DNA of 64,000 nt from Leptolyngbyaceae cyanobacterium (GCA_036703985.1 DATNQN010000053.1:1-64000), one strand, 5' to 3'; positions 18,901 to 27,047 are shown, counted from the first letter of the stretch. Notes: generated from the letters alone by a model not told the origin. A program made the numbers and translations.

Positions 18901-19313
18901 ATAATGAAATTGCGATTTTAGTTGCCTGCGAAACTGCGATCGGTGATATCAAAAATGGTGAAGGCGTATTCGGTTTACGTCGCGCTTTTGCCGTCGCCGG
19001 AGCGAAAACTTTGGTAATGAGTTTGTGGTCAGTTCCTACCAAAGCAACCGTCCTCCTGATGGAGCGATTTTTCGATAATTTGCAGGGCGGTTTAAGACGG
19101 GTTGATGCGTTACAAGAAGCGCAAAATTATATTCGCGGAATTACGATCGAAGAATTGCAACAATTTCCTCTCGGTCGTGAGGTAATCGATGAACTTTTGA
19201 CATTAAAAATATTATCAGAAAGTAGGCTATCTTGTCAAGAGTTTAGACCGATCGAGCATCAATTTTTCTGGGGTGCTTGGGTATGTCAGGGAGAGACAAC
19301 AGAATTGAAATGA
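15957..19313 (+). CDS. TPR repeat CHAT-domain protease
   Basis: 1118-aa protein of the CHAT family (caspase HetF-associated with TPRs). After an N-terminal degenerate unit come eight near-identical 42-residue kinesin-light-chain-type TPRs (about residues 64-398, consensus SLNNLAxLYxSQGRYSEAEP) and one decayed unit. A helical linker (about 440-600) follows, then the C-terminal CHAT domain (about 690-1110). The catalytic His845 (ATHGYF) and Cys991 (ACETA) are both present, so it should be an active cysteine peptidase. TPR 7 lacks one codon. An 11-codon block, residues 695-705, is exactly a dispersed 33-nt palindrome. CHAT proteins act in HetF-like development, in Craspase, and in conflict systems; the partner here is unknown, with the DUF4384-like gene upstream a candidate. 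Confidence 0.9.
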   Translation: MGLIRWLGNLEILLPQVIRKIISVVKLNNYALELHSQGKFDEAVTLAEQALDLALSLSLGDNRVVAISLNSLAFLYCSQGRYSEAEPLYQQALAMTQRLFRGNHRLVAISLNNLGLLYQSQGKYSEAEPLYQQALMMWQRLFKADHRDVALILNNLAAVYNSQGRYSEAEPLYQQALAMRQRLFNGNHPDLAQSLNNLAFLYNSQGRYSEAEPLYQQALAMRQRLFNGDHPDLPVSLNNLAGLYKSQGKYSEAEPLYQQALTMRQRLFNGDHPDVAEILNNLAELYRSQGRYSEAESLFQQALVMTLYLFKGDHPSVAKSLNNLALIYNSRRYSEAEPLFQQALAMTQRLFNGDHSDVATSLNNLASLYCYQGRYSEAEPLYQQGLAMFQRLFEGDHPDVARSLSNLTGLLAATDRPTQALELMQQAAAMEGRLIRRQFAYSSERDRLTYLDTIRSTLASLLSLVWHYFSDSPEAVQIALDVVLQRKSLSASALAAFNFALFSGRYPHLQEEFTQLRRLQAELVHLTFDPPLPDPKVSVETYQSLRKAHQKKLAELEAQCQQLEKQLASQVPEIQLQEQECDRRAVALELPSGSTLVEFVRFNLFDFTAPEKTRWQSAQYVAFILPAQQPDAVQMIKLGEAEPIDKLIRVFREASAKPGNKLGARKKPQTPDADNVTVGEKLRQQIFDPILVGLRNPVFLKNQVSKEHFFIAPDGDLNLLPFQILPMPETDKLLMDEYTISYLSVGRDILRQKVATNRPVSDALIIADPDFNLSVSSENFSPQSAKALTTNLSALSSSFHPVPETGFLGKRVAEKLGVKPYLQQEALEPILTSSKCPRLLMIATHGYFAEENQPAYLNLIAQLLNCANGEEREILQKHPQLLDEKLPEMMADVATYLAANDDENSANRLRNLASQLPEIIKKINPHNSETHRLTNTQIENPMMRSGLAFAGAETWLKGGELPPKAGKGFLFAQDIIGIDLWDNEIAILVACETAIGDIKNGEGVFGLRRAFAVAGAKTLVMSLWSVPTKATVLLMERFFDNLQGGLRRVDALQEAQNYIRGITIEELQQFPLGREVIDELLTLKILSESRLSCQEFRPIEHQFFWGAWVCQGETTELK
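16147..17150 (+). repeat. 126-bp tandem repeats encoding TPRs
   Basis: Eight tandem 126-bp units (one of 123 bp) within the CHAT gene. Units 3-5 are nearly identical in DNA (shared runs around the codons for YSEAEPLYQQALAMRQRLFN), which suggests recent duplication or gene conversion. Confidence 0.85.
18039..18071. repeat. 33-nt palindromic element inside the CHAT gene
   Basis: Arm AGAAACCCGGTTTTT (18039-18053), loop cta, arm AAAAACCAGGTTTCT (18057-18071), 14 of 15 pairs. It begins on a codon boundary (residue 695) and codes RNPVFLKNQVS without a stop. It is subtype A, otherwise intergenic (5027-5059). Confidence 0.9.
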
Positions 19314-19380
19314 TAACTTTTAAAAGTACGCTGTTGCCCTTTAGCAGTAAAGCACGTAGCATATCTTACTGCGATCGACT

Positions 19381-19977
19381 TTAACGGATGGCGTTGCGAA
19401 ACTCAACTACCGCATCGTGTTGATCGGGAATATTAGCACAGCGCACCAATAACTCAATATCTAATTCTGGCAAAAAATTACTTTTTTCAATTAGTTCATA
19501 CTTCTCTCCTTGCAAATAGTATAAAGACAGCCGATCGTTTTTCCAAAACCAAATTTCTGGAACCCCTAACCCCTTGTAAACCTCCAGCAAAGAAATACTG
19601 CCACTGGTAATAATAACTTCGATCGCGAAATCTGGAAGTTCTTTTGATTCACCGATTGAGTAACTTTCATCTAGTTCTAAACCCCTTTCTTTCGCCTTTT
19701 TACGATAAGTTGTAGAACCAGAAGCATAGAGCCGAATATTTTTCTCTAAGCAATAGAGTTCAACCAAACGAGCAATTAGTTTTTTAATCCCCTCATGCTT
19801 AGCTCCAGGCATAAAAAACTCCAAAGTTCCTTCCAGGTAAATCATTTTTAACCCAGAAAACTCATCTAAGGTGTCGCGGATAATTTCGTATTTTTCCCAA
19901 CTAACTCCATATAAAGTGAGCCGTCGATCTTCTTCAACTACAAAGTTTTCTGCTTTATCTAAAATTTGTAAATTCAT
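19381..19977 (-). CDS. Uma2 family endonuclease (DUF820)
   Basis: Uma2/DUF820 proteins have a PD-(D/E)XK restriction-like fold and are highly multiplied in cyanobacteria; biological targets are unknown. Here ELPDFAIEVI supplies the Asp and Glu, and the later EVYKGLGVPEIWFW holds the Lys and the family's hallmark YxxxGVPEyW segment. A substrate-facing N-terminal part contains YLEGTLEFFMPGAKHE. Length 198 aa is normal. It starts 6 bp after hisS on the same strand, so it is co-transcribed, probably by chance association. Confidence 0.88.
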   Translation of the reverse strand: MNLQILDKAENFVVEEDRRLTLYGVSWEKYEIIRDTLDEFSGLKMIYLEGTLEFFMPGAKHEGIKKLIARLVELYCLEKNIRLYASGSTTYRKKAKERGLELDESYSIGESKELPDFAIEVIITSGSISLLEVYKGLGVPEIWFWKNDRLSLYYLQGEKYELIEKSNFLPELDIELLVRCANIPDQHDAVVEFRNAIR

Positions 19978-19983
19978 AGATAA

Positions 19984-21276
19984 TTACTCCTTTCTCTTAA
20001 AACTTTCAATCTCCTTTCGCAATTCGTCCGCTTTTTCCAATAAATCAGATTGCGAAATCGTCTGCTGTTCCTTTGTTGGCATCCACTTCAACTTCACCAT
20101 TTGATTTTCGGCTTCTTCATCTCCTAAAATCAAACAACCAATTGCGCCACTTTTATCAGCACGAGTAAATTGTTTCTTAAACGCACTTCCGCTTAAATCT
20201 AATTCCAAGCTAAACCCAATTCGCCGCAATTTCTGCGCTAACAATAAAGCCTGTGCCTCTGCGTTTTCTCCTCTGGAAACTACATAAAAATCCAGCACTG
20301 GTTTCGGTGCTTCTTGCATTTTTTGCAGTAGAATCGTCAATCTTTCCAAACCAATTGCCCAACCGACAGCAGGCGTATCCGGCCCACCCAATTCCGTTAC
20401 CAAACCGTCATATCTGCCACCGCCGCAAACCGTTGCTTGAGCGCCTAAATCATCGGTATCGGAGATAATCTCAAAAGCTGTGTGAGTGTAATAATCTAAA
20501 CCTCGCACTAAACGAGGATTTACTTGATAAGAAATTCCCAATTCATTTAATATCTTTAATACTCGCTCGAAGTGAGCTTTTGATTCAGAACCAAGGTAAT
20601 CCAGAATACTAGGGCTATTCTCAGCAATTTCTTGAGTGCGTTTATCTTTGCTATCCAAAATTCGCAGTGGATTGCGAGTGAGACGATCCTGAGAGTCCGG
20701 ATCTAATTCTGCTTTATAGGGAGTCAAATAATCTACTAGTGCTTGTCTGTAATTGAGTCTATCTTCTCGATTACCCAAAGAATTGATATCTAATTGCAAA
20801 TTTTTTAATCCTAAAGTTTGGAGAATATCAGTAGCGATCGCAATTACTTCCGCATCTGCTCTGGGATCTGGACTACCGAAAACTTCTACTCCGATTTGGT
20901 GAAATTGCCTTTGTCTGCCTGCTCCCGGACGCTCGTAACGAAACATAGGGCCAGTATACCAAAGACGCTGCACGCCTCCTTGAGCATAGAGACCATGCTC
21001 GATCACCGATCGTACTACCCCTGCCGTTCCTTCAGGACGCAGCGTGACAGAACGCTCTCCCTTATCGAGGAAAGTATACATTTCCTTACCAACGACATCA
21101 GTAGCTTCACCGATGCCGCGCTCAAAGAGTCCTGTTTCCTCAAAAATCGGCGTGCGAATTTCCTGATAACTTGCTTTACCGAGAATATCCCGCGCCACAG
21201 ATTCTACCCACTGCCAGTAAACGATTTCTTCTGGCAAAATGTCTCGCGTTCCCCGTAAAGCTTGAATCGTACCCAT
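19984..21276 (-). CDS. hisS: Histidyl-tRNA synthetase
   Basis: Class II aminoacyl-tRNA synthetase that charges tRNA-His. The N-terminal catalytic core shows motif 1 around the start, motif 2 ([19 protein letters not shown]), and the histidine-specific [14 protein letters not shown]. Motif 3 is WAIGLERL. The anticodon-binding domain (about 330-420) ends the protein. The opening [14 protein letters not shown] is standard. Length 430 aa is complete. It leads a two-gene unit with the Uma2 gene. Confidence 0.97.
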   Translation of the reverse strand: MGTIQALRGTRDILPEEIVYWQWVESVARDILGKASYQEIRTPIFEETGLFERGIGEATDVVGKEMYTFLDKGERSVTLRPEGTAGVVRSVIEHGLYAQGGVQRLWYTGPMFRYERPGAGRQRQFHQIGVEVFGSPDPRADAEVIAIATDILQTLGLKNLQLDINSLGNREDRLNYRQALVDYLTPYKAELDPDSQDRLTRNPLRILDSKDKRTQEIAENSPSILDYLGSESKAHFERVLKILNELGISYQVNPRLVRGLDYYTHTAFEIISDTDDLGAQATVCGGGRYDGLVTELGGPDTPAVGWAIGLERLTILLQKMQEAPKPVLDFYVVSRGENAEAQALLLAQKLRRIGFSLELDLSGSAFKKQFTRADKSGAIGCLILGDEEAENQMVKLKWMPTKEQQTISQSDLLEKADELRKEIESFKRKE

Positions 21277-21311
21277 AATTTAGTAATAAGTAATCGGAAA
21301 ATGACTAATGA

Positions 21312-21596
21312 CTAATGACTGATGACTAATTTTTTGCCATAGCGTTGTTGATAATACTCCAAAATGCGATCGACAAGTTGACGAGAACTCAAATCAGCCG
21401 CTTGGCAATACTTAATTGACAAACTCCCCACTTGACTTTGAGAGTAATCAAACTCCTGGGATGACTGCGGCATCAAATCTGTTTCCACTCCTTTCACTTG
21501 ACGCAGATGCGCTGCCAATTCCCGATAAACCGCCAAAGGTAGTCCAGGGAATTCAACTCGATAGTTCAATTGATTTTCTTCAGCCGTTCTCATCAT
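21312..21596 (-). CDS. Conserved small cyanobacterial protein, function unknown
   Basis: 94 aa, soluble. The segments YRVEFPGLPLAVYRELAAHLRQ and DLSSRQLVDRILEYYQQRYG suggest an alpha/beta fold. I recognise it only as a conserved cyanobacterial hypothetical. Two adjacent ATGs (21596 and 21593) are possible starts. It lies 35 bp upstream of hisS on the same strand, so it may share a transcript with it. The sequence offers no catalytic motif. Confidence 0.6.
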   Translation of the reverse strand: MMRTAEENQLNYRVEFPGLPLAVYRELAAHLRQVKGVETDLMPQSSQEFDYSQSQVGSLSIKYCQAADLSSRQLVDRILEYYQQRYGKKLVISH

Positions 21597-21751
21597 CCAC
21601 TTATCTTTAAATTTAGATTAATATTACGTTTGCTGGCCTTGCTATTTTATATTAAGAACGAATTCATTCCTATTATCGCTGGCAGAACAACAAAAAATCG
21701 GCTATCTACGCTATCAAACCAGCAAATGACTTAGGGAGAGAATCAATAGCC

Positions 21752-21786
21752 AAAAAATATACTCCTCCCTATCTGTAGGGAGGAGT
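21752..21786 (-). terminator. Terminator downstream of the PilP-like lipoprotein gene
   Basis: Perfect 11-bp stem ACTCCTCCCTA/TAGGGAGGAGT (21761-21771 with 21776-21786), 4-nt loop. On the minus strand it is followed by ATATTTTTTGG. It lies 90 nt past the lipoprotein stop. Confidence 0.8.
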
Positions 21787-21878
21787 TCGAGGAAAAGGTT
21801 GCTATTGCATTTTCAACCGATCCGTTCTGAACAACTTGCTCCAGCTTTGCGATCGAACCTCGAAAGGTTGATGTCACA

Positions 21879-23216
21879 TTAAACAGTAGCTTGCGGAGTA
21901 GTAGGTTGAGAACCTGGTTGTGCTGGTGTCGCAGGTCTTTCTCCTACTCCTTTTGACACTTCTACACCATTTTGTTCCAGAATTACCATCGGTTCCGAAC
22001 CTTCATAAACCTCTATTCGCTTCACCAGAATTTGTCCGTTAGACAACCTTTGTCCGACTCTCACATAACGGCTAGTAGCTTCATTAGGTGCTTTCAAAAT
22101 TGCTTGAGGCTCATTACCAACTATCACCACTCCCGAAACTTCTACCGCTCTAGCCAACGTCGGCTCGGGAGCAGGAGGTAAAGTAGGAATTACAGGTGGT
22201 GCGGGTGGTGTAATTACTGGTGGCGTGGTAGGTGTTGCGTTAGGTGTAGGTGTAGTTGCGGGTTGATTAGTAGTTTGTGGTCTAGCTTGTGCTACAGTAG
22301 CGGGATTTACTGTTCTACGTTGAGATGCTACCGTCCGGTTAGTTGATGAGGGACGTTGAGGAGTTCTCGCTACCGTCCGGTTAGTTGATGAGGGACGTTG
22401 AGGCGCTCTCGCTACCGTTCGATTAGTTGATGAAGGACGTGGGGCTATTACTGTCCTGCTAGCTACCTGTTGGGTGCGCTGTGGCCGTTGGGCGACTCTA
22501 ATTTGAGGAGATAATGGGCGAGAGGGTTGGGGAGCTTGACCTAAACCAAATCTGGGCCTTTGCTGTGGTTGAACCCTGGTAGGTGAGGTAATTGTTCTTC
22601 CTGGAGCAACCGATCTTTGACCAGTTGTATTAATGAACGAAGGAGCACTTACTCCTCCATTGCGAGTAGTACCGACACGGAGAGTAGGGGTCTGTGGTAT
22701 GGACAATTGCGGTAATTGCGGTACGCCTCTTTGTTGTTGTTGATTAGCAGTACTAACACGGAGCGTAGGCGGCTGAGCAACGGGCAGTTGAGGTAATTGA
22801 GGAACTGCTCTTTCTACTGACTGGGTAGCAGGTGTGGAAGGAGTGGGAGTATTGGCATCTACCTCTGGTGGGGTTGGTGGAATGGGGAGTACGCCAAACG
22901 GGTCGGTCGCTCCTGATTGCCTTTCTTTTTGCACCTGCGTCCGGCGCTGATTGGGGTCAGTCGGTGGAATTAATTCTGGAGGGGTTACAGCTACTACTTT
23001 TGGTTGTTCGTTCCCCGGTGTAGGAGCGGGTTTTCTTTGCTGCTCAACTAATGGTGTTGCAAAAGATTCTGGTGTAGGTGACTGAGTGGTTGGTGCATTA
23101 GCAGTAGGGCTTGGAGAAACAGCCGTGTTTTGATCTCCACCTCCACCAAAAAGACCGCATCCCCCCATGACAAGAGTCAGCGTCGATAAAAAAGCTATAC
23201 CTGTAACTTGACGCAT
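21879..23216 (-). CDS. Proline-rich PilP-like lipoprotein
   Basis: The frame is open to 23285, but GGGAG 6-8 nt before ATG at 23216 and a signal-like start MRQVTGIAFLSTLTLVMGGC make 23216 the better start (445 aa). Cys20 would be lipidated, then a Gly-rich LFGGGG. Most of the protein is low-complexity P/T/Q/R-rich linker, including three tandem 14-residue repeats (TVARxPQRPSSTNR type). The C-terminal domain (about 355-430) is compact: VSGVVIVGNEPQAILKAPNE, RYVRVGQRLSNGQILVKRI and VILEQNGVEV. This pattern resembles PilP, the inner-membrane lipoprotein of the type IV pilus alignment complex. The link is by pattern memory only. It lies next to sigF, whose homologue controls pili in Synechocystis. 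Confidence 0.65.
   Translation of the reverse strand: MRQVTGIAFLSTLTLVMGGCGLFGGGGDQNTAVSPSPTANAPTTQSPTPESFATPLVEQQRKPAPTPGNEQPKVVAVTPPELIPPTDPNQRRTQVQKERQSGATDPFGVLPIPPTPPEVDANTPTPSTPATQSVERAVPQLPQLPVAQPPTLRVSTANQQQQRGVPQLPQLSIPQTPTLRVGTTRNGGVSAPSFINTTGQRSVAPGRTITSPTRVQPQQRPRFGLGQAPQPSRPLSPQIRVAQRPQRTQQVASRTVIAPRPSSTNRTVARAPQRPSSTNRTVARTPQRPSSTNRTVASQRRTVNPATVAQARPQTTNQPATTPTPNATPTTPPVITPPAPPVIPTLPPAPEPTLARAVEVSGVVIVGNEPQAILKAPNEATSRYVRVGQRLSNGQILVKRIEVYEGSEPMVILEQNGVEVSKGVGERPATPAQPGSQPTTPQATV
22327..22452. repeat. Three 42-bp tandem repeats in the lipoprotein gene
   Basis: Units at 22327-22368, 22369-22410 and 22411-22452. The first two are almost identical; the third has decayed. They encode the TVAR-PQRPSSTNR repeats of the linker. 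Confidence 0.85.
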
Positions 23217-23354
23217 TGCCAATCTCCCAAAAGGTGTACCAACTTCCGCCACCAATGCCCGCGATTGTCTTGCTCCGGACACCAAGCGCGTGTCTGGTAT
23301 ATTTATATCTCAAAAATTATGGCTGAAGGTATTGTTATATTGCGGAAATTTTGC

Positions 23355-23396
23355 GAGTATTTACGTAAAAAAAGCGGCTGGCTTCCGTAAATACTC
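23355..23396. repeat. 11-bp perfect inverted repeat between sigF and the lipoprotein gene
   Basis: GAGTATTTACG (23355-23365) and CGTAAATACTC (23386-23396) with a 20-nt spacer. It is about 140-180 nt upstream of the lipoprotein start and about 70 nt downstream of sigF. It could be an operator or a weak terminator. Confidence 0.6.
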
Positions 23397-23467
23397 TGGC
23401 TACCACTTTTACGCTAGCAAAATAATGTTTTCCCAAAATGTGATTGATTTGGCTTCCCTGTGAAGGG

Positions 23468-24247
23468 TTAATCATTGGCAGCCGATCCCATCAACTGTTT
23501 GAGGGAATCTAGTCCCTTTTTGACACGACGAGAGACTGTCACTACGCTGATATCTAAAAGTTCTGCAACTTCTTTTTGGGTTAAATCGTGTAAAAAAACA
23601 AATTCTAATATTTCGCGAGTGCGATTTTCTAACTGAACGAGGGCTTGTTGTAGGCGAATTTGGTCTTCTTGTGCTAATTGAAAGCTACGATAGCGAGGGT
23701 CGGGAACCATTTCTGCCAGGGAGGTGGCACCTTCTTCTTCATCTCCCATCGGAGTATCTAAGCTTAGAGGTGCGCGGTTTTGGCAAGCTAGTTTGATTTC
23801 TTGCCATTCTTCCGGAGAAACTGCGATCGCTGCTGCGACTTCTGCATCGGTTGGTTGCCGATTAAGTTGTGCTTGGAGTCGCCTGGTTACCGTGACTGCT
23901 TGCCGTTGCAGCGTCAGCCAACGTCGGGGAATCCGGACGGATGAACCCCGATCCCGTAAGTAGTGTTGAATTTCGCCTCGGATGTAGGGAAGGGCAAAAG
24001 AGCTAAAAGCATTGCCTTTACCGATTTCAAATCGCTCGATCGCGCGGATCAAACCTAAGCAACCCACCTGAAGCAAGTCCTCATAGCCTTCTGAGCATTG
24101 GTTTGTCCAGTAGTGGGCTTCTTTTCGGACTAATCCGAAATTGAGTTGCACTAACTGATTGCGAATCACAGCCGATCGGGTTTTTTGGTATTCGCGTAAC
24201 AACTGCAAACTATCGTTTTTCAGGGTATGAGATAAAGTAGTAGACAT
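23468..24247 (-). CDS. sigF: RNA polymerase sigma factor SigF (group 3)
   Basis: Alternative sigma factor, about 259 aa. Region 2 shows GYEDLLQVGCLGLIRAIERF and the -10 recognition segment FSSFALPYIRGEIQHYLRD. Region 3 is VRIPRRWLTLQRQ, and region 4 with its helix-turn-helix is LTQKEVAELLDISVVTVSRRVKKG. The frame is open upstream to a TTG at 24280, but ATG at 24247 (MSTTLSHTLK) matches the SigF N-terminus. In Synechocystis, SigF directs pilin and motility genes. The next gene downstream is a PilP-like lipoprotein on the same strand. No anti-sigma gene is adjacent. Confidence 0.9.
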   Translation of the reverse strand: MSTTLSHTLKNDSLQLLREYQKTRSAVIRNQLVQLNFGLVRKEAHYWTNQCSEGYEDLLQVGCLGLIRAIERFEIGKGNAFSSFALPYIRGEIQHYLRDRGSSVRIPRRWLTLQRQAVTVTRRLQAQLNRQPTDAEVAAAIAVSPEEWQEIKLACQNRAPLSLDTPMGDEEEGATSLAEMVPDPRYRSFQLAQEDQIRLQQALVQLENRTREILEFVFLHDLTQKEVAELLDISVVTVSRRVKKGLDSLKQLMGSAAND

Positions 24248-24878
24248 GGCGGAGTTCACCGGGTAGATACAACGAACCAAGGGACGCCCTACACTGTCTT
24301 ATCAATTTGGTAGCTTATATGCTGTGATCTGCGACGTAAATAGGAGTTAATTTACTCGATGTTCGCATTTCCAGGGGCAGAGTCAGCTTAAAAAAGTAAC
24401 CAAACCAATTAGATAGTCCATGATTCCTTGTTTTAGGGTAGGAATAGCTTATGAGTACTTTGCCAGCTTTGGAAAAGAATTATTATCCATTTACAGATTA
24501 GTTTTATACCATATCCGATACCACCCTATTTACACGGAACTTTGCCAGACATCTGGGGACATCCGTTGTCTGATATTTTGTATTTTATTATACATATGCG
24601 TAAATAAAAACCTAATTTTGGCGATCGTTCTCGGGATCGGGAAATTGGGGTAGGGTAGAATTCAGCAAAGAAGATGATTTTGAATTAATTGAAAAAAACG
24701 CTTTTTGTCCATTTTTAGGTTATTAACCCTTATTTTTCCAAATTTTCCCAATAAAAAAGGGCGCTTAGCGCCCCATTGACGAGCAGAAATTTTATAGCCC
24801 TCTGAACGATCGGGTGATTTACCCATTGGCCAATATGCACTGGGGAAATGACCGGCGGTTTTGTTAACCTTGTTAACC
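24248..24878. other. Intergenic region between psbO and sigF
   Basis: About 630 bp. The only clear element is the psbO terminator (24751-24774). A 77-codon plus-strand frame (24420-24653) has no recognisable features and no good ribosome site, so I do not call it. Both flanking genes are on the minus strand. Confidence 0.55.
24751..24774 (-). terminator. Terminator of psbO
   Basis: Stem GGGCGC/GCGCCC (24759-24764 with 24768-24773), loop of 3. On the minus strand it is followed by TTTTTTAT. It lies about 105 nt past the psbO stop. Confidence 0.85.
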
Positions 24879-25709
24879 TTATAGCTGTTCTATGCGAGCG
24901 TAAAATAGGCCGCGAATTTTCACTTCTTTAGCTTCGCTAGCTCCCAAATCGGTATCTGAGGGCTGTTCGCTTTCAAAAGTTCCGGCAATTTCACCCGTAG
25001 CGCTATCTACTTTCGCTACTTGCAGGGAAATATTCCCTTTTTTGATTTCAGCACGCTTGACATTTGCACGTACTAAATCTTCTTTATCAGCTGCGGCAGG
25101 AAGAGCTACTGCGTTGTCATAACCAGTAGCTTCACCGCGACCTTTAGGATCGAGGAAACCAGCACTCCGGTAGGAAGGAACTTTAAATTGTCCTTCAAAA
25201 TCTGTGGAAGTATTAATACTATCCGAACCAGGTTGAGTGGTAGCTACTAAGTTTTTGATGGTAAACAGGAAAGGAACTCTTTCGCCACCGGGCAATTGTA
25301 CCGTGATGGCTTGGAAATCTATTCCATCTTCTTCTACGAAGGTCAGGCTACGATCTTCGTTAATTTTTATTTTGCCTTGTACTTGGTCAATGCTGGAAGT
25401 GTAACGTGTCAACAACTTACCGGGAACGAATTCAGCTTCTTTTCGTTTGTTGGTAGGTTCTTCTTTCACGAAGAAAGATGTCGGTTGTAAACACAAACCT
25501 TTCAGGGCGTAAGCTCCATCAGCCTTAATAGGAATAGAACCACGAGTAGTTTCTTCTAACTGCGGACAGTTATTGGCTAACCCCGTGCCTCTAATGTCGT
25601 CGTATGTTAATTGCTGGGTGCTGGTAGCAGTTGCTGGCCCTTCACTACAAGCCGTTAGTATACACAAGCAAAATGCTAGGAATGCAACGATTAAACCGCG
25701 ATACCTCAT
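24879..25709 (-). CDS. psbO: Photosystem II manganese-stabilising protein PsbO
   Basis: Extrinsic 33-kDa lumenal protein that stabilises the Mn4CaO5 cluster. A cleaved signal (MRYRGLIVAFLAFCLCILTAC) is followed by the mature start LTYDDIRGTGLANNCPQL. The two cysteines of the conserved disulfide lie in NNCPQL and KGLCLQPTSF. Further hallmarks are GKLLTRYTSSIDQVQG, FLDPKGRGEATGYD and the C-terminal EVKIRGLFYARIE. The frame is open to a TTG at 25721, but ATG at 25709 with GAGGT 7 nt upstream is the likely start (276 aa). Single-gene unit with its own terminator. Confidence 0.97.
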   Translation of the reverse strand: MRYRGLIVAFLAFCLCILTACSEGPATATSTQQLTYDDIRGTGLANNCPQLEETTRGSIPIKADGAYALKGLCLQPTSFFVKEEPTNKRKEAEFVPGKLLTRYTSSIDQVQGKIKINEDRSLTFVEEDGIDFQAITVQLPGGERVPFLFTIKNLVATTQPGSDSINTSTDFEGQFKVPSYRSAGFLDPKGRGEATGYDNAVALPAAADKEDLVRANVKRAEIKKGNISLQVAKVDSATGEIAGTFESEQPSDTDLGASEAKEVKIRGLFYARIEQL

Positions 25710-26309
25710 GGTCAACCTCAATACCTAACCTCAGTCTCTACTTAATCTCGAATCTCAAAATCACTGCCAGTGCCATTTAGAATCAGGCAACTTAACTCAG
25801 GCTTGGCAAGCTATGCTTCCAAGGCTTGAGCAGGAAAAGCCTCGATTCATAACTATCAAACCGTCGAATCGATACCTGGTGTAGGCTGAATTCTTAGATT
25901 TTTTATTGGCTCGGCTAAATCCCATACAGCATTTTACAGAAAAATGGACTCTCTCCTACGGGTAAAGGATTTAGGCATTTCCCAAGAACGACTGATTTGC
26001 TGGAAGCTCAAGGGGAAAAAAGGCATAAAACCCTTCTACTGATTGAATATGAGCTTCTAATTGGCTCGGATTGGCAGGGTAGTTTTTCGCTTAAAAAAAA
26101 TCGAATACTAATCAATTTATATTAAGCAATGTATAGTTTTGTTAAAATAACTTTGTGATTCTTATTCTCAGTCAATTGCTGTCAGTTTAAATTTTTGGGC
26201 TAAATAAAGGTATGAAAATCACCGATAGCCAACCGATCGGTAAGCAGCAAATTACCTAGTAGCCTGTGAAACAATTTTAGTTCAGGCAAAGATTGGAGAC
26301 AGTTTACCC
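25710..26309. other. Divergent spacer between psbO and the MORN gene
   Basis: About 600 bp containing promoters of two divergent genes. It is AT-rich near 26090-26160. I see no gene, hairpin family member or confident promoter box. Confidence 0.5.
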
Positions 26310-27047
26310 ATGCTTGGTTCAATTCAGAAAATAGGAATAATCGTACTAGCTGCTTGTTGTGTCGATATCGCCCATCAAATGCTGAATCCGCTGCCTTCTT
26401 TAGGACAAACGGTTAGGTTCGCAGATGGGACTTACTGCCAAGGTTCATTTCAAACCAACTCTGTGGCTCTTAACGGCAAAGGGGTCTGCGTATACGGAGG
26501 TGCCAGTGGAACTAGCAGAGACACTTACAGAGGGGAGTTTCGCAATGGAGTCCCTAACGGCACGGGGGTCTTTGTGTTCGGTAATGGAGATCGTTACCAG
26601 GGGCAGTTCTTGAATGGCCAGCCAAATGGTAGGGGAGAGTTTATATATAAAGACGATAATCGCTACCAGGGACAGTTCCGGAACGGTCAGCCAAATGGTA
26701 GCGGAACGTTTGTCTTTGCTGATGGGACTCGCTATCAAGGACAGTTCCGGGATGGGCTCTTCCACGGTACGGGTGTGATGACTTATCCTAATGGCGATCG
26801 CTTCCAAGGGCAGTTTATTTTAGGCCAGCCCAATGGCTTTGGCCTATATGTATCTAAAGATGGCACTCGCTGTCAAGGAGAGTTTTTTAATCAAGATTTA
26901 GATGGCAGGGGAATTTGTACTGATAGTAAGGGAAATCGCTATCAGGGAGAAATTCGTGCCGCCCGACCTCATGGTAGAGGAAGTATTACATATGCTGATG
27001 GTCGGCGCATTCCCGGACAATTCCGGGATGGAGAACTTCTTCAATAG
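26310..27047 (+). CDS. Exported MORN-repeat protein
   Basis: 245 aa. An N-terminal hydrophobic segment (about 8-33, ending near SLGQT) looks like a signal peptide. The rest consists of about eight MORN repeats of 23 residues with consensus YxGxFxNGxPNGxGxFxFxDGxR. MORN repeats form a flat beta sheet that can bind lipids or proteins. In bacteria such proteins are common but rarely characterised. Five of the units begin RYQGQF or RFQGQF. It stands alone between psbO (divergent) and the SLH-glycosidase gene (250 bp downstream, same strand). Function unknown; envelope location is inferred. Confidence 0.8.
   Translation: MLGSIQKIGIIVLAACCVDIAHQMLNPLPSLGQTVRFADGTYCQGSFQTNSVALNGKGVCVYGGASGTSRDTYRGEFRNGVPNGTGVFVFGNGDRYQGQFLNGQPNGRGEFIYKDDNRYQGQFRNGQPNGSGTFVFADGTRYQGQFRDGLFHGTGVMTYPNGDRFQGQFILGQPNGFGLYVSKDGTRCQGEFFNQDLDGRGICTDSKGNRYQGEIRAARPHGRGSITYADGRRIPGQFRDGELLQ

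Noticed and set aside
24420-24653. 77-codon frame between sigF and psbO
   Set aside because: No ribosome site, no recognised motif, and hydrophobic AT-driven content; left as intergenic.
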